A stretch of 64,000 nt of DNA, from assembly GCF_910594005.1 (NCBI RefSeq), contig NC_057819.1, positions 121,679,669-121,743,668 on the forward strand, given 5' to 3'. Made by a program: the position numbers and the translations under genes. Under the pieces are notes generated by a model. It was not told the origin of the DNA. It did no database searches and worked only from the letters and a program-made list of their open reading frames with translations. This DNA comes from Cervus elaphus (Eukaryota > Chordata > Mammalia > Artiodactyla > Cervidae). Positions 1-11,026 of the stretch are shown one piece after another; the first letter of the stretch is position 1; each line of letters opens with the position of its first letter.

Positions 1-2396
1 AAGGAGATGTTTGCAGATGGGGGGATGCTGCTTCAGCAGGTGGGACGGCCCAGGTAAGGATGACTAGGGAGGAGATCTTGTGTGAGACACCCTCTGGGGT
101 CTCCAGCGCAGCCTTGCCAGGTGGGGAAACGCAGCATTTTAACAGGGAGGAAAGTGCAGGTGGCAACGTGGCCAGTGTTCCCTAAGCCAAGAGCCTCCTC
201 TGATCGGCACGACAACCCCGCGCTCATCCCAACTCCAGGCTGCAAGGTAACATCGCCCCACAGGACCCTGAGGGAACTGACTGAGGCTGGTCGCCCCCTG
301 TAGAGGCCCCACAAGCACAAGGAACTACCCCCCTCACCAGCTATCTCCCCCACACCTGCTCTCCTCCCTTCCTTTTCCTGGTGAGCAAGGGGTCACACCT
401 TCCACCCCAAGAGCCCGGAGCTGGGTAAGATGAAAAGTAATCTTAATAATGACTTGGGGGGCTGGAGAAGCACTGGTGCAAGAAAACTAAATTTTCAGGG
501 AAAAAATTAAGTTCTCTTCTGTTTCCAGGAGATAACCAAGTTTCTTCTCACTTCTGCATGCTGTTGTTTATCTCCCACAGCCCATCAAGGCCACCCCTAT
601 ATTCTAAGGTGCCTGAGGGGGGGATGTCAGCAGGGGCCCCTCAAAGGGATCATTTGCCTCTGACTCATCAACAGAGTGGTTTCAAAGGGGACGGGGAGGT
701 GAAGCCCATCAGAAACTATGGGACCCAGGCCGCCTCACCCCACCTGGCACCCACAGGCAGCGATGGGTGTCACTTCTGAGCCTTCACGGCTGGCACAAAG
801 GGGAGTCCTCCTGCCCCTCCCCACCCTTCAGCTGTGGGTCTAAAACACCACTGCTATCCCCCTTCACCTGCACACAGAGGGCCAGCTCTGGGTGGGCATC
901 ACACACAGCCCACCCCTGCTTCTCAGCTCCCTAAGCAATAAAAGAATAGGCTGGAATCAGGGGTCCCAGAAGAACCCCCAAAATGGGGTCTGCCTCTGTC
1001 TCTTAGAACCAGACCGAGTAACACCCCTGCCCTCCCTTGCTGGCCACCCCAACGGGTCCCCCAGCCCACAGGGCCATGGGGTTGCTGACGGTGCCCGTTT
1101 ACCCAAGTATACTGGGACCCTGCAGAAGATGGTCGGCCGGGGCCACAGTGAGGCCTCAGCATACAGTCCAGGCGTGGCCTGGAGCTTCTTCCACTAGTGA
1201 GCTGCATCTGGCTGCTCGCCTGCCTTTTATATCCTGCCAGGAGGAGGGAGTGTTGGGTTCCTCAGGTGCCTGGCGAGGCCCTCGTGGGAGGGGGACGGGG
1301 AGAGGCAGGTCCTCCTGCTCCGGCCACATGGCAGCCCAATCCTGAGTTGCCCAGGGCTGAAGGACCCCTGCCGCCCGCTTGCCCCTCTGTCTCCGCCTGC
1401 CTCTCCGTTCTCGCCTCTTCTTTGGCTGTCGGCACGTCTCAGTTCATACGAGGCAGCCGATTGTGCAACATGATGAACACGAGGCTGACACGCTCACCGT
1501 AAACACGCCCGGCGGAACCACCCAGAACTGCGGCCGGCAAGGCTCATGCACATCTCCCCTCCTCCAGGATCCCGGCCCACAGGGCCTCTCCTCTCATGTC
1601 AGCACAAACTGGAACTCGTGACTCATCGTCGAGGGAGAAGGCTTGTCCACCTCCCCAGCAGGTTGCTTCCTGGGCTGCTCGTCCCCAGGACGTGCGCTCA
1701 CCTTCACGGCCCACGCACCAGGGACCCGGCTTCACCGGGGTCTCCCAGCTGGAGCCAGGGCCAGACAGGAGGGCGCTGCCCTCTGAGAGCCCGCCTGGCC
1801 CCAGGGGAGGTCACTGCTGCCAGATGGCTGGCACCAGCATTCCACATTACGTACTCATTCCTTTGGCATTAAAAGCTTAGGGACGCATCCCTGGGGAGAA
1901 GGGACAGACCAGCCTCCCCGGATCCCTGCTGCCCTCGCCTCCTTCAGGACAGAGAGGTGCTGGGCCCATAGCTGCCAGACCCTGGGAGCATCTTGAGTCC
2001 CCGTCTCAAGTTCTAAAAGTCACTGCGTCTGTACTGCCCCAGGCCAGCGCCCCAGCCACTGGGCAGATAGATGGACACTTACACCCCAACACCCCCAGGG
2101 TCCCTGGGATCCCTGCAGGCCCCAGATTTAAAGAGACACTCCAGGGCCAGGCAAGCATATGGCTGGGGGTAACAAGGGAACCCCAGCAGCCCAATGTCCA
2201 GCCGCAGCCATGCAACCAATGTGGGGCCCTGGCCAGTGACCAGATGACCCACCCCATCACATGGGGCCTCCTCCCTGGGGCCCTGTGGGGCTCTCCCAAA
2301 CCCACTTACTGCCCTAGCCTGGAAACATGGGCCTGGGGCCTGGGGAAGCACAGACCCTGGGCCCAGAGAAGGGGAGAGAAAGTCTCGGGTCCCCAG

Positions 2397-2420
2397 GGCT
2401 GAGTCACAGGCTGAGTCACC
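2397..2420. promoter_or_regulatory. Tandem AP-1 / antioxidant-response-like sites
   Basis: Two 12-bp units lie back to back, GGCTGAGTCACA (2397-2408) and GGCTGAGTCACC (2409-2420). Each contains a consensus AP-1 site TGAGTCA (2400-2406 and 2412-2418), and each fits the GCNNNGTCA core used by CNC-bZIP/small Maf factors such as NRF2. Binding is inferred from the motif only. The location, an intron of METRNL, would suit an inducible enhancer. Confidence 0.4.
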
Positions 2421-2880
2421 CCAGGTTGCAACCATACTGTGAATTTTCCACCACAGACTCCAGTCTGCGCTGACCGGAGCACCCAGGTGGCATCACGGAA
2501 AGGCCTTTACACCATGGCCTCTGAGAATCTGGTGGGAGCCGCACAGCAAAGTGGAACAAAGTTCTAGCCAGAGAGAATGTGTGGCCAGTAGCCCAATGGC
2601 TTCAACCCATCAACATTTTATCAGTAAAAGGAATGCTAGTGAGTTCCTAATATCTGCCCCCATCGCCATGGTCAGGCACATCAAATTTGGTGACTGGGTT
2701 TTTCCAGAACTTGTTTTTATGGCGAGTTTATCTCCAGTGGCTCCCCGCTCCATACGCATACACACCAGAGTGAGCCGGTGATCACTTGCTGGTGATCAAG
2801 ATAAAGGCTGTTGTGGTTAAAGTTTTATTCAAGTCCTGGGGTTTTATAGCCACTTTCAGCATTCCTGACAGGGTCCTATC

Positions 2881-2948
2881 CAGTCAGGCCCTGAGGGGAG
2901 GGGTGCTACGTGGACAGTCAGGCCCTGGGGGCAGGGGTCCTACCTGGG
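2881..2948. repeat. 34-bp tandem duplication
   Basis: Two imperfect 34-bp copies (2881-2914 and 2915-2948) both begin CAGTCAGGCCCTG and share a G-rich centre. The first six bases of a third copy follow at 2949. It looks like a local tandem duplication inside a METRNL intron. Confidence 0.7.
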
Positions 2949-3182
2949 CAGTCATACACTGAAACTCTATAACAGACCACTTTAGGTTGAGAGAGAGTTA
3001 AGGTTTTGGAAACTCATCGGAGTCAAGAACAACAGGACAACATACTGTAGATTCACACTCAGGAGAAAAGTCTACATTTCAAATCCTAGGAGGTCTGAGT
3101 TTTTCCAGTGGAAGATTTTATTCACTAAAATGTGGAGATTATACTATTCTTGGGGCTGATCCGCCCCTCATGCCAGGTGTTT

Positions 3183-3365
3183 GGACCTCAGCACTGCTGA
3201 CGTGTGGGGCCAGGTCATCCTCCATGCTGGAGGGACCATGCCAACACTTGGGGCCAGCTCATTCTCCGTGTTGGGGCTGCCCCATGCATTACAGGGTGTG
3301 AGCAGCACCCTTGCCTCACCTCCATCACTTGATGCCAAAGCACCCCCCAGTGCCCGTCATCTCAG
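3183..3365. repeat. Old hAT-Charlie type DNA transposon fragment (MER20-like)
   Basis: The block resembles the non-autonomous hAT element MER20. It has a 'gggccag...' stretch, a 'ctgccccatgcattacaggg' segment, then a run leading to 'gatgcc' and 'agcaccccccag'. The first part appears twice in diverged form (about 3185-3235 and 3238-3285), which suggests an internal duplication. The family assignment is from memory of the consensus. Confidence 0.5.
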
Positions 3366-4362
3366 CTGGTCATTGACGAACAGCTGCCTGGAACCTGTCC
3401 CCAAGATGATCTGAGCTCCCACCTTCCCCTTGGGAGGCATCTTGCTACCAACTAGTTTGGGAATTGACAAAAGATGGTGCAGATGGTTCACCCAAGTGCT
3501 GTCAGCCCCCGCCCCACACAATCGGACCCCGTGAAGCCATCTGTGCCTCGGGGCTAGAGCCCCACCGGGCCTGGATGTCCCTGATGAAATGACGAGGACC
3601 CTGAGTGTGCCCTGTGTGGGAGCTCTTGGGGTCACACACTCCTCTCTGCCCACAGAACTTTCCAGAGACCAACACTGCTCCACACAGGGTGCAGCAGAGC
3701 TGTCTGCTGGCCTCAAAGAGAAGGAAGGAAAATCTGAAGCCAACACACCAGCCCTCGGCCACCCAGAGACTCTCTCAGGGACCTCACCCAAAGTCCCCAG
3801 ATCGTCACAGCCTCTCAGCCACCCTGCCTGGCATGGCGCTGATGCCCTCAGCTCCACATGGACGAGTCCTCACTGACACTCACACATAAATCGGCTCGGG
3901 AACCCAGGACCGGCCCGCGATTCAGGACACCCCAGCTCTGGAACAGGAATCAGCCTCAGCTCCCACCCAGAACTCAGATGTTTCAGGGGCTGCAGCTGAC
4001 ACCCAAAACACCTGACCGACTCGTGTGTCAGAAGAAACTCTGGAGGAGTTTGGACGGTAACAGCACCCATTTCCAATTGCAGCCACAGCTGGCCCAGGGG
4101 AGAAGAGTGTATTGGGGCCAGGACTGTGTCACGGCTCTGTTCCGACCCACGGCCATCATCCTGAGTCCACACTGCCCACAGCATGCCGGGGGCAGCCTTG
4201 GCCACCCTCGGGCAGACCCGCCAGGTCTGAAGCCCAGACTTGGGCAGCGTGATTCTTCCCCATGGGAGGAGGTGGGGGCAGGAGACGACGGCTGCGGGGC
4301 AGGCCCAGCAAACAGGAGAGGACCCCCCCGAGGCCACCCCCGCACCCTGCGCCCACACTCAC

Positions 4363-4748
4363 CCGACAGGGCGTGCAGGTCCGGCCCCGCGCGCCTGCTG
4401 GTCAGCTCGTACTGGAAGCCCGTGGTCCTCCTGCTGATGTCTTGCTGTGGCGTCGCCTCCACGAACAGGCCCCCCTGCTCGAAGCCGAAACACGGCGCCT
4501 GGCCGGGCCCGAGGTCCCCGTCCCGCACCAGCAGTTTCAGTTCTCCAGTCTTTTCCAAATAAATATTGGCCCCCGAGGAGCCCCTGAGGGGCTTGATGCA
4601 CAGAGTCAGGTGCCGGGAGGGCGAGAAGGTGTTGGGGCGCAGGTTCACGATGAGCGCCCCGGTCGGGTACATCCACTCCACGGTGCCCGCCGAGCAGCGC
4701 AGGTAAACTTGCTCCACCTCCTTCCTGTGGGCCTCGTGCGTCAGCCCG
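4363..4748 (-). CDS. METRNL: METRNL exon 2 (meteorin-like protein)
   Basis: Exon 2 encodes about 129 residues of meteorin-like protein (subfatin), a secreted adipokine/myokine-type factor. The acceptor is CCGCAG just upstream (4749-4754). The first base completes a Ser codon begun in exon 1, so the reading runs ...CSWKG-S-GLTHEAHRKEVEQVYLRC. Family hallmarks follow in order: VEWMYPTGALIVNLRPNTFS, the LTLCIK cysteine, SSGANIYLEKTGELKLLV, CFGFEQGGLFVEATPQQD and RRTTGFQYEL. The donor is TCGG/GTGAGT, leaving phase 1. Three conserved cysteines (YLRC, LTLC, PCFG) are present and the frame is open throughout. By recall the full human protein is about 311 residues, so roughly the C-terminal 129 are missing because they lie left of the window. 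A Bov-tA SINE sits only 33 bp upstream of the acceptor. Confidence 0.95.
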
Positions 4749-4781
4749 CTGCGGAGAGGGGGAGACTCGTCAGTCGGGAGA

Positions 4782-4996
4782 GGCACCTGAGCACCGCGGT
4801 AAGGCATCCGCCTACAATGGGGGAGCCGCAGTAGACATGGGTTCGATCCCCAGGTGGGAAAGATCCCCTGGAGGAGGGCACGGTGACCCACTTCAGTGTT
4901 CTTGCCTGGAGGATCCCCATGGACCGAGGAGCCAAGCAGGCCACAGTCCATAGGGTTGCAAAGAGTCGGACACAACTGAGGCAGCTTGGCACAGCA
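4782..4996 (+). mobile_element. Bov-tA-type SINE
   Basis: A tRNA-Glu-derived bovid SINE in plus orientation. It has the split A/B-box head ('gtaaggcatccgcctacaat', 'ggttcgatccc'), the 'gatcccctggaggaggg' middle and the 'gagtcggacacaactgag' tail. It is diverged and lies 33 bp upstream of the METRNL exon 2 acceptor, antisense to METRNL. Confidence 0.9.
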
Positions 4997-5483
4997 CGGC
5001 AGCACCCCTTGCCCAGACAGGTGTGGGCGCTGTCGCCACCATGCAGCTGAGGGCCCATCTCCAGGGAGGGGGGTGCGGCCATGCTGTCCCACTTGTCCGG
5101 CTCTGAGCACTCTAGTGCGTGTGGGAGCTCCCGGGCCCTCTCAATACCCCGACACTCCACTGGCCTCTGAGCCCAAGTCCTTGGGGTCTCTCCCTGAGCT
5201 GGGATGATGATGGGTGCGGTGGAGGTGGGAAGCACGGAAGGGATGTATCTTCCAAAAAATAAACAGGGAAACACCAGCCAGACGTTGGCACCAACCCAGG
5301 TTCCCGATGACCAAATGAGGGTCAGGAAGCTCATTTGATGGGAGATTCCCATTGAGTGGAGTGGAGACCAGGGAGCAGATTCAAGTGACAGGAAGCACGC
5401 TGGAATGCCAATGCCATACAATAAAGAATGCACTCCAGGGAGCAGCTTTTAAACCAACGGGAACATTAGCAATTTGGTGGTTT

Positions 5484-5496
5484 GGGGGGGGGGGGG
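5484..5496 (+). repeat. Poly-G run (13 G)
   Basis: Thirteen consecutive guanines followed by CGGCG, within METRNL intron 1. On the METRNL sense strand this is a C-run. Confidence 0.9.
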
Positions 5497-5973
5497 CGGC
5501 GTTGTTGGAGGTTGTTGGTGAGTTTTGTCTTTAGGGTCCCCTTTAGACACAATGTTCCTATTGTCTTGAAGGCAATGATGTGACCGCTTTGTCATTCATT
5601 TGAGAACCCGAAGACCCTGCATTGCCAATCGTGGTTTGTTGTTGTTGTTGTTTTTTCCAAAACAAACTCAAATCATCAAAGCAAAATACAAAAGTCAAGA
5701 GAAGGTCCTCCACGGGGAGACACGGGAGGGAACTATGGAAAAACATTACAAAAGATCTGTGGATGCCTGTCTTCCTGATGGGGACTGCTGAGGAGTTCAG
5801 TGGGTTTCAGTCCTAATAAATGCCAAACAGGAAAAAATGAAGTGTGCTATGCTCTTGGGGTGGCAGGTCTTGAGTAAGTTGTAACATTATGTTTTCGAGA
5901 AATTGAAACCATCAAAAACGTTCAAGTTTCCCCTACTCAAACTTGTAATGTAAATGTCAGCTTGTGGTGACGG

Positions 5974-5981
5974 TTACGTCA
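5974..5981. promoter_or_regulatory. CRE/ATF-like site
   Basis: TTACGTCA, a one-base variant of the cyclic-AMP response element, lies in a moderately AT-rich part of METRNL intron 1. Function is a guess from the motif alone. Confidence 0.25.
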
Positions 5982-7092
5982 TGACCACCGAGCAGCCCTG
6001 GAACTCAACCCGGTGACTTCAACTAAGTGTTTTATTACATGAAATTTGGTTCTGATCAGATCTCAGACAGGTTCACCCACATTCTTAGGATTTTTATGTG
6101 AAATAAACAATGCTATATTCAGAGCCCTGGCCTGAGTGAGTTACCAGAAACCTTTTCTGCAGAGGAGAAAACACATAACATATGGTTTGCATTTACTGTT
6201 GGTGACTCACGCTCCGGGCCCCGAAAAGCCTCGCTTTTCATACGACGGCCAGCTGCAGGCTGGGGCTGCACAGTCACCCTGCAGACCACATCAGAAGGAC
6301 GTGTCAAGGAGGTGAACTCCCTCCTAACCCCACTCCCCACCCCCAAGGCCCTGGGTCATAGGCAGCCTGGCCTCAGACGCCTACTGGGGCCGCACACGCA
6401 GAACAGACTTACAAATTACAGCCACATAAAACTCACACAAGCTCATCTGACACACAGGAGGGGATGGGTATAATTACAGTGCCGGGTGACAAAATTAGAC
6501 TAAATGGTGTGTGGTTGCCACAGATGACTATAATCAGCCCTGCTCTTATGCAGCCACACAAACTTTATCACGGTGTCCCTCCTCTCCTGGCTCCAGCCTC
6601 GAGGGGCATCTGGACACTTGCCCCATGCCCAGGCACCAAGCCTCAACTCTCTCTCCCACAAAAACCATCCCGTCAAAGGCTTTGCTTCCCTCTCAGTGGG
6701 AAGAGGGGACCCTAGGGGTCGAGGGAGTGGAGAACCCACGGCAGAGGCTGTGGGTACCTCTCACTAAGTTGTCTTAACCTCAACAGTGGAGGGGGAAGAG
6801 GGAGTGGACTTACCCTCCACCCATGTCTTGGCAGGGGTGAAGGGGGCCCTCATGGGGACTGATGGCCAGCCCACACTGCCCAGGGGGAGGTGGACCTGAG
6901 GCCCTGGGGGCTGCCACCACCAGCCTGTTCACGTGACCACATGCATCCATTTACTCACAACTCACTCGCCACCTAAAAGAGAACTAGGAACAAAAAGACA
7001 GTGGATAGAGAAGAAATACGGAGCCCATCACTTTACCCTCTAGCAGGTCCACCCCATCCCCAGAACCTACACAGGCTCTGCTCTGCCTCTTC

Positions 7093-7312
7093 TCTTTTTT
7101 TAAATTACTTATTTTTATTTATTTATTTGGCTGTGCCAGGTCCTACTTGCGGCACACAGGGTCTGCTATCTTCGTTGTGGCACACAGGACCTTTAGCTGC
7201 ATCATGTGAACTCTTAGTTACGGCATGTGGGACCTAGTTCCCTGCCCAGGGATCAAACCCAGGCCCCCTACATTCTGAGCACGAGTCTTAGCCACCGAAC
7301 CACCAGGGAAGT
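7093..7312 (-). mobile_element. CHR-type SINE (antisense)
   Basis: A cetartiodactyl tRNA-derived SINE in reverse orientation. It begins with the T-rich 'ttatttatttggctgtgcc' (reverse of the A-tail region) and ends with the B-box-like 'gggatcaaacccaggcccc' and 'gccaccgaaccaccaggg' (reverse of the tRNA-like head). It lies in METRNL intron 1. Confidence 0.8.
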
Positions 7313-9253
7313 CACCACCTCTGCTTCTCTCTTGTTCTAGTAAAACATCAGGACCAAGACTCCCACTAGGCGCCCAACACAGGAGTGTCCACGGTCACAT
7401 CACAGCAAGAGCTCCATTCAGACAGACATCTGCTTGGTTCAGCCTGGGGCCAGCTGAAGCAGAAGATTCACGGTCTACCTAGTACCTACCGGAAAATCTA
7501 GTCACCACTGAAAGACTGAAAATGCAAAAGTGCTATTAATGCAAAAGTGCTGGAGATGCAAACACACAACACATTGGTAATGGTCACTGCTGATGGTATT
7601 TTACGATTTTCATATAACATGCAAGTGACATCCTAACCAAGCAAAAATGAAATAACTATGCCCTGATGTGATGAAGCTAAGGGATTCAGGGGGAAAAAAA
7701 AATGGTTCTATTCATCCTCAGGAAACTGAGAAAACTGATTTGATCTTGGATTATTTAAACTGAGTTAATGCATTAAAAAGGTGGAGGGGGGGAGAGTTGG
7801 CAAGTGTCACTCCCAGGAGGACCCACACCTGTGGAGCACCTTTCTGGGAAAGATGGCAAATTCCAAGTTGCTACAGGGACTATCTGACGGGGTCAGTGTG
7901 GAAGCAGCAGAGCCCACACCACTCGTACCCACAGCCTGGTCCAAACCCTGAGTCACCAAAAGGAAGTGATGGTCTCTGGTTGACTAAAGTCAGGAAGAGC
8001 TTCAGATCAAGGGCGAAACCAAAAGGCTCTGCTTCCTGGAGTTACCTTTCATTTCCCCACCTCACAGGAGAGACAGCCCAGGTGTGACATACTAACTGGC
8101 AGTGCCCAGCCCGTCGCAGTGGGAAAGTTCATGGTCCACCTTTATGACCAGGGTCTAATAAAGATAGGACGCATCCTGTCCTGGCCGAGGGAGAGGGATT
8201 TCAAAACCCTCTACTTAATTACTTGGATACACCCAGAAACACATCCAGCCTGTCAAATGTGAGTGGCCAGTGTCGTAAAAAAGCAACTCCCTTCCTATCA
8301 GGGGATCAGAAACCACCCTGCGCATTGGGGCTTGCACCACCCTGTGCCGTCTTTAGAACAGCTCATAAAAAGTCATAAATGCTATAGAATCAGCAGGCAA
8401 ACCGGTGCACCAGGGTAAGAATCTGTCAGCTGATCTGTGGAAAAAAAAAAAAAAAGGTAACTGGAGGGGTAGCGATTACAACCCTGGTGTGGGGGGAGGG
8501 GGGTCTTATGCTCCTGGAATGTGACTTGGACCTCTCTCTGCGCCGGATCCTACCCATAACTTCTACAGCCACTGCAGCCTCCCTTGACAAGTTTCTACCT
8601 CTAGGTTGAGTGGAGGACATTGGAGGGTGTCCAAGACCAGGGGTTCATTAGCAGTGATGGAGGGAGAGGGGATACAGGCAAGCGACTCTGCTTCTCCAGA
8701 TAGATAAGAGGATGCACAGGAAGAAGAAGGGATTCCTCTATCCACCACAAACACCTGCATGGTCCCCAGGGGAGGCATCCTCTGCACACTGGTCCTCCAA
8801 GAATGTGAAAAGGGTATCAGCTCCTCCTCTGAAAATTCAAGCTCACAGGGGTGGGACTGAGTTTCTGTTTTTGATCTGCCGAAGCAGGACACCCCAAGGC
8901 CTCATTTTGGGGATGCACTGATTCATCCAGCAGAGGCTGCAAAAGCAGGGAGTTTAATTACCAGCGAGGGGGGAAAGGGCAGCCCCAGAAGAGCGTGTCA
9001 GAGTCAGAGGCTCCCAGCCAGCTCTGTGCCGGCGCCAGCATTCTCCAGGCTAACCCTCACCCGGAGCTCGGATCGGCCGTGCAGGGCCCAGTCTCAGCTC
9101 CACCAACCCCTGCTGCCGGCAGACCTTCTGTAGCCCAGAGGGCGGGTGACACCAGCCCAACCGCCCAACCTCAGGAGCCCCGGATCTTCACTCTGGGATG
9201 GGTGGGAAGCAGAGAGAAAGGAGCAACGTAATTGCCAATTTCCACAGAGAACT

Positions 9254-9398
9254 GGGGGCTTCCCGGGCGGCTCAGCAGTAAAGAATCCGCCTGCAATGCA
9301 GGAGACACCGGTTTGATCCCTGAGCGGGGAAGATCCCCTGGAGGAGGAAATGGCAACCCACTCCAGTATTCTTGCCGGGAAGATCCCACGGAGGAGCA
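9254..9398 (+). mobile_element. Bov-tA-type SINE, 3'-truncated
   Basis: The head and middle of a Bov-tA element ('ggcttcccgggcggctcagc', 'gcctgcaatgcaggagacac', 'gatcccctggaggaggaaat', 'cactccagtattcttgcc'), ending shortly after 'ggaagatcccacggaggag'. The usual tail is absent. A short AACTGGG occurs on both sides and may be a remnant target-site duplication. Confidence 0.9.
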
Positions 9399-10528
9399 TG
9401 CACAACTGGGTCTGGACTTATCCAAGATGACCAGCAGCTGCCCTGCTGACGCACAACCCAGCACCCTGGCACAACCCTGCCCTTCTCGGAAAAACCATCT
9501 TCACTCAAAACAACCCCATGACACCCCCACAGCATGAGGTGTCTGCCAGCGGGAGTCTTCCCACCAGAAGGCAGCGTTTAAGGGGCCCTGCATGGTGGGA
9601 CGCCCGGACACCCAGACCCCAAGAGAGTCCCGGCCCACTGTGTTTTCGGAGAAGACGACCCTAGATCTCCCTCGCTCTGCAAACTCTTGAACCCGCAACT
9701 TCAGAAGCACATGCCGTCTTCTCCGACAGCGAGGTGCCGGGCTCCGGCCGGCGCCTTGGCAGACGGCTGTTCTCGTCCTGAGTAGCTGCGCTCTCACCAA
9801 CCACCCCCCCTCCCCGCCCACGCTTGTGACTTGCCTGTCACACTGCAGTTTAAAAAAAAAAAAAGTCCTCGGCTGCCTGCCTTGGCGGAGGGCGTGAAGG
9901 GGGGTCGCCGAGCCCAGCGCGCGCTGCCAAGGGCGGCCTGACCTTCACCGGGCGGGGCGGGGGGCTCGACCAGGCCCAGAACTCGCCCGGCGCAAGGTGC
10001 CCGCCCGCGGTCTCCGCCCGCACCGACGTGGTCAGCGCGCGGTCAGCGCCAGGGCCCCCTCTCCGACCACCGGAGCCGCCGCTCCTTCCTACCAATCCGT
10101 CTGTCCCTTCCCGCTCGGCCCTGAGCGCAGGCCCGGCTCCTCCCGGCCCGGGGCGCGCAACTCCTCGCCGAGGGCAGAGCCCTGGAAGGGCCAGAGGGCT
10201 GACCCCCGATCGCCTCCAGTGAAGGGTCGCGGGGTCCGGGCTGCTGCTCTCTGGGAACCAAGCGGCGACCCGTGCGATCCTGCGCCGGGAGAGCTGGCTG
10301 CCGGACCGAACCGACCCCACCGCGCTGCAGGCGCGCCTTCCCCTGGGCGTCTCCAGGGTCGGGGGACCGGGACGCCGCGGGCTCTTTTGTTCTAGAACCG
10401 GGGGCGGGGGAGGGCGGGGACCGCACTCGGCCTGGAGAGCGGGCCCCCGGGCCCCCGAGCCCCCGCGCGCTCGGCCCGCGCGGGAGGGGAGTGGAGGCGA
10501 GGGCCGGCCTCGCGCCGCACGAACTCAC

Positions 10529-10689
10529 CTCCCCTTCCAGCTGCACAGGTCGCTCGAGTACTGCGCGCCCGCGCCGCCCAGTAGCACGGCCAGCAGCAGC
10601 AACAGCGGCGGCGGTCCAGGGCCCGGGGCGGGGGGCCTCGGCCACAGCTGCCCCGCGCGCCCCCCAGCCGCCCGCGTCGCGCCCCGCAT
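10529..10689 (-). CDS. METRNL: METRNL exon 1 (signal peptide and start)
   Basis: The coding part of METRNL exon 1 is 161 nt: 53 codons plus AG. The start ATG is read from 10689 down to 10687. It has an A at -3, no upstream ATG in the same open frame, and matches the family start MRGA. The encoded N-terminus is a secretory signal: a basic/proline-rich n-region (GPGPPP), a hydrophobic core LLLLLAVLL and a small-residue cleavage site GGAGA/QYSSD, placing mature Gln at about residue 43. The exon ends CSWKG plus AG at a canonical GTGAGT donor; AG joins the first base of exon 2 to give Ser. The promoter is a TATA-less CpG island. The length and sequence follow the mammalian orthologue closely. Confidence 0.95.
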
Positions 10690-10981
10690 GCTCTGGCTCC
10701 GGCTCGGCCGCCTGTCCCGCGTCCGCGCCAAGCGAGCAGACCCTCAACCCGGCGCGGCCGGGCGGCCGGGCTCCGAGTTCAGGAGGTCAGGTCGCGCGCC
10801 CCCCGCGCCTCCAGGGCGGCCGCCCGCCCATCCCCGCCGAAGTCGGGGCCGCCCGAGCCGCTGGAGCCGCTGCACCCGTGCGCGAAGATCCGCGCCCGCC
10901 GCCGCCGCCAGAGCCTCTGAAGTCTGCAAGTCCGCGGTCCGGGTCCCGGCTCAGCTGGGGGGCGGCGCCCGTCCCACCGCT

Positions 10982-11026
10982 CCGCCCCCGCCCCGGGTCC
11001 GCCCCCGCGCGCCGGAACCCCGCCCC
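10982..11026. promoter_or_regulatory. METRNL: Cluster of GC boxes upstream of METRNL
   Basis: Several Sp1-type GC boxes (CCGCCCC or GCCCCGCC forms) occur at about 10982-10994, 10999-11008 and 11018-11026, roughly 290-340 bp upstream of the METRNL start codon. They probably form part of the TATA-less promoter. The transcription start cannot be read from the sequence. Confidence 0.5.

Larger units (their letters stand above)
1..4362 (-). other. METRNL: METRNL intron 2 (partial), non-coding
   Basis: This stretch lies downstream of METRNL exon 2 on the minus strand, starting at its donor (GT at 4361-4362) and running off the left edge. I looked on the minus strand for the remaining METRNL coding sequence (the cysteine-rich C-terminal half) and found nothing resembling it. 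The open frames here are short, overlap on both strands and look like nothing known. It holds a 34-bp tandem duplication, an old hAT-type repeat and a tandem pair of AP-1-like sites, listed separately. The remainder shows no feature I can name. Confidence 0.7.
4749..10528 (-). other. METRNL: METRNL intron 1
   Basis: The 5.8-kb intron between METRNL exon 1 (donor AG/GTGAGT at 10528 downward) and exon 2 (acceptor CAG at 4749-4751). It carries two Bov-tA SINEs, one CHR SINE, a 13-G run, a short GTT microsatellite (5638-5652) and a CRE-like site, listed separately. The end nearest exon 1 (about 9.9-10.5 kb) belongs to the promoter CpG island. No additional exon is seen. Confidence 0.85.

Noticed and set aside
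1..4362. METRNL exons 3-4 (C-terminal cysteine-rich region)
   Set aside because: No minus-strand reading in this interval resembles the expected sequence; the exons are presumed left of the window.
4028..5110. 360-codon minus-strand open frame around METRNL exon 2
   Set aside because: Only the middle part (4363-4748) is real exon; the rest is read-through of intron and of a Bov-tA SINE. Family alignment and consensus splice sites place the boundaries.
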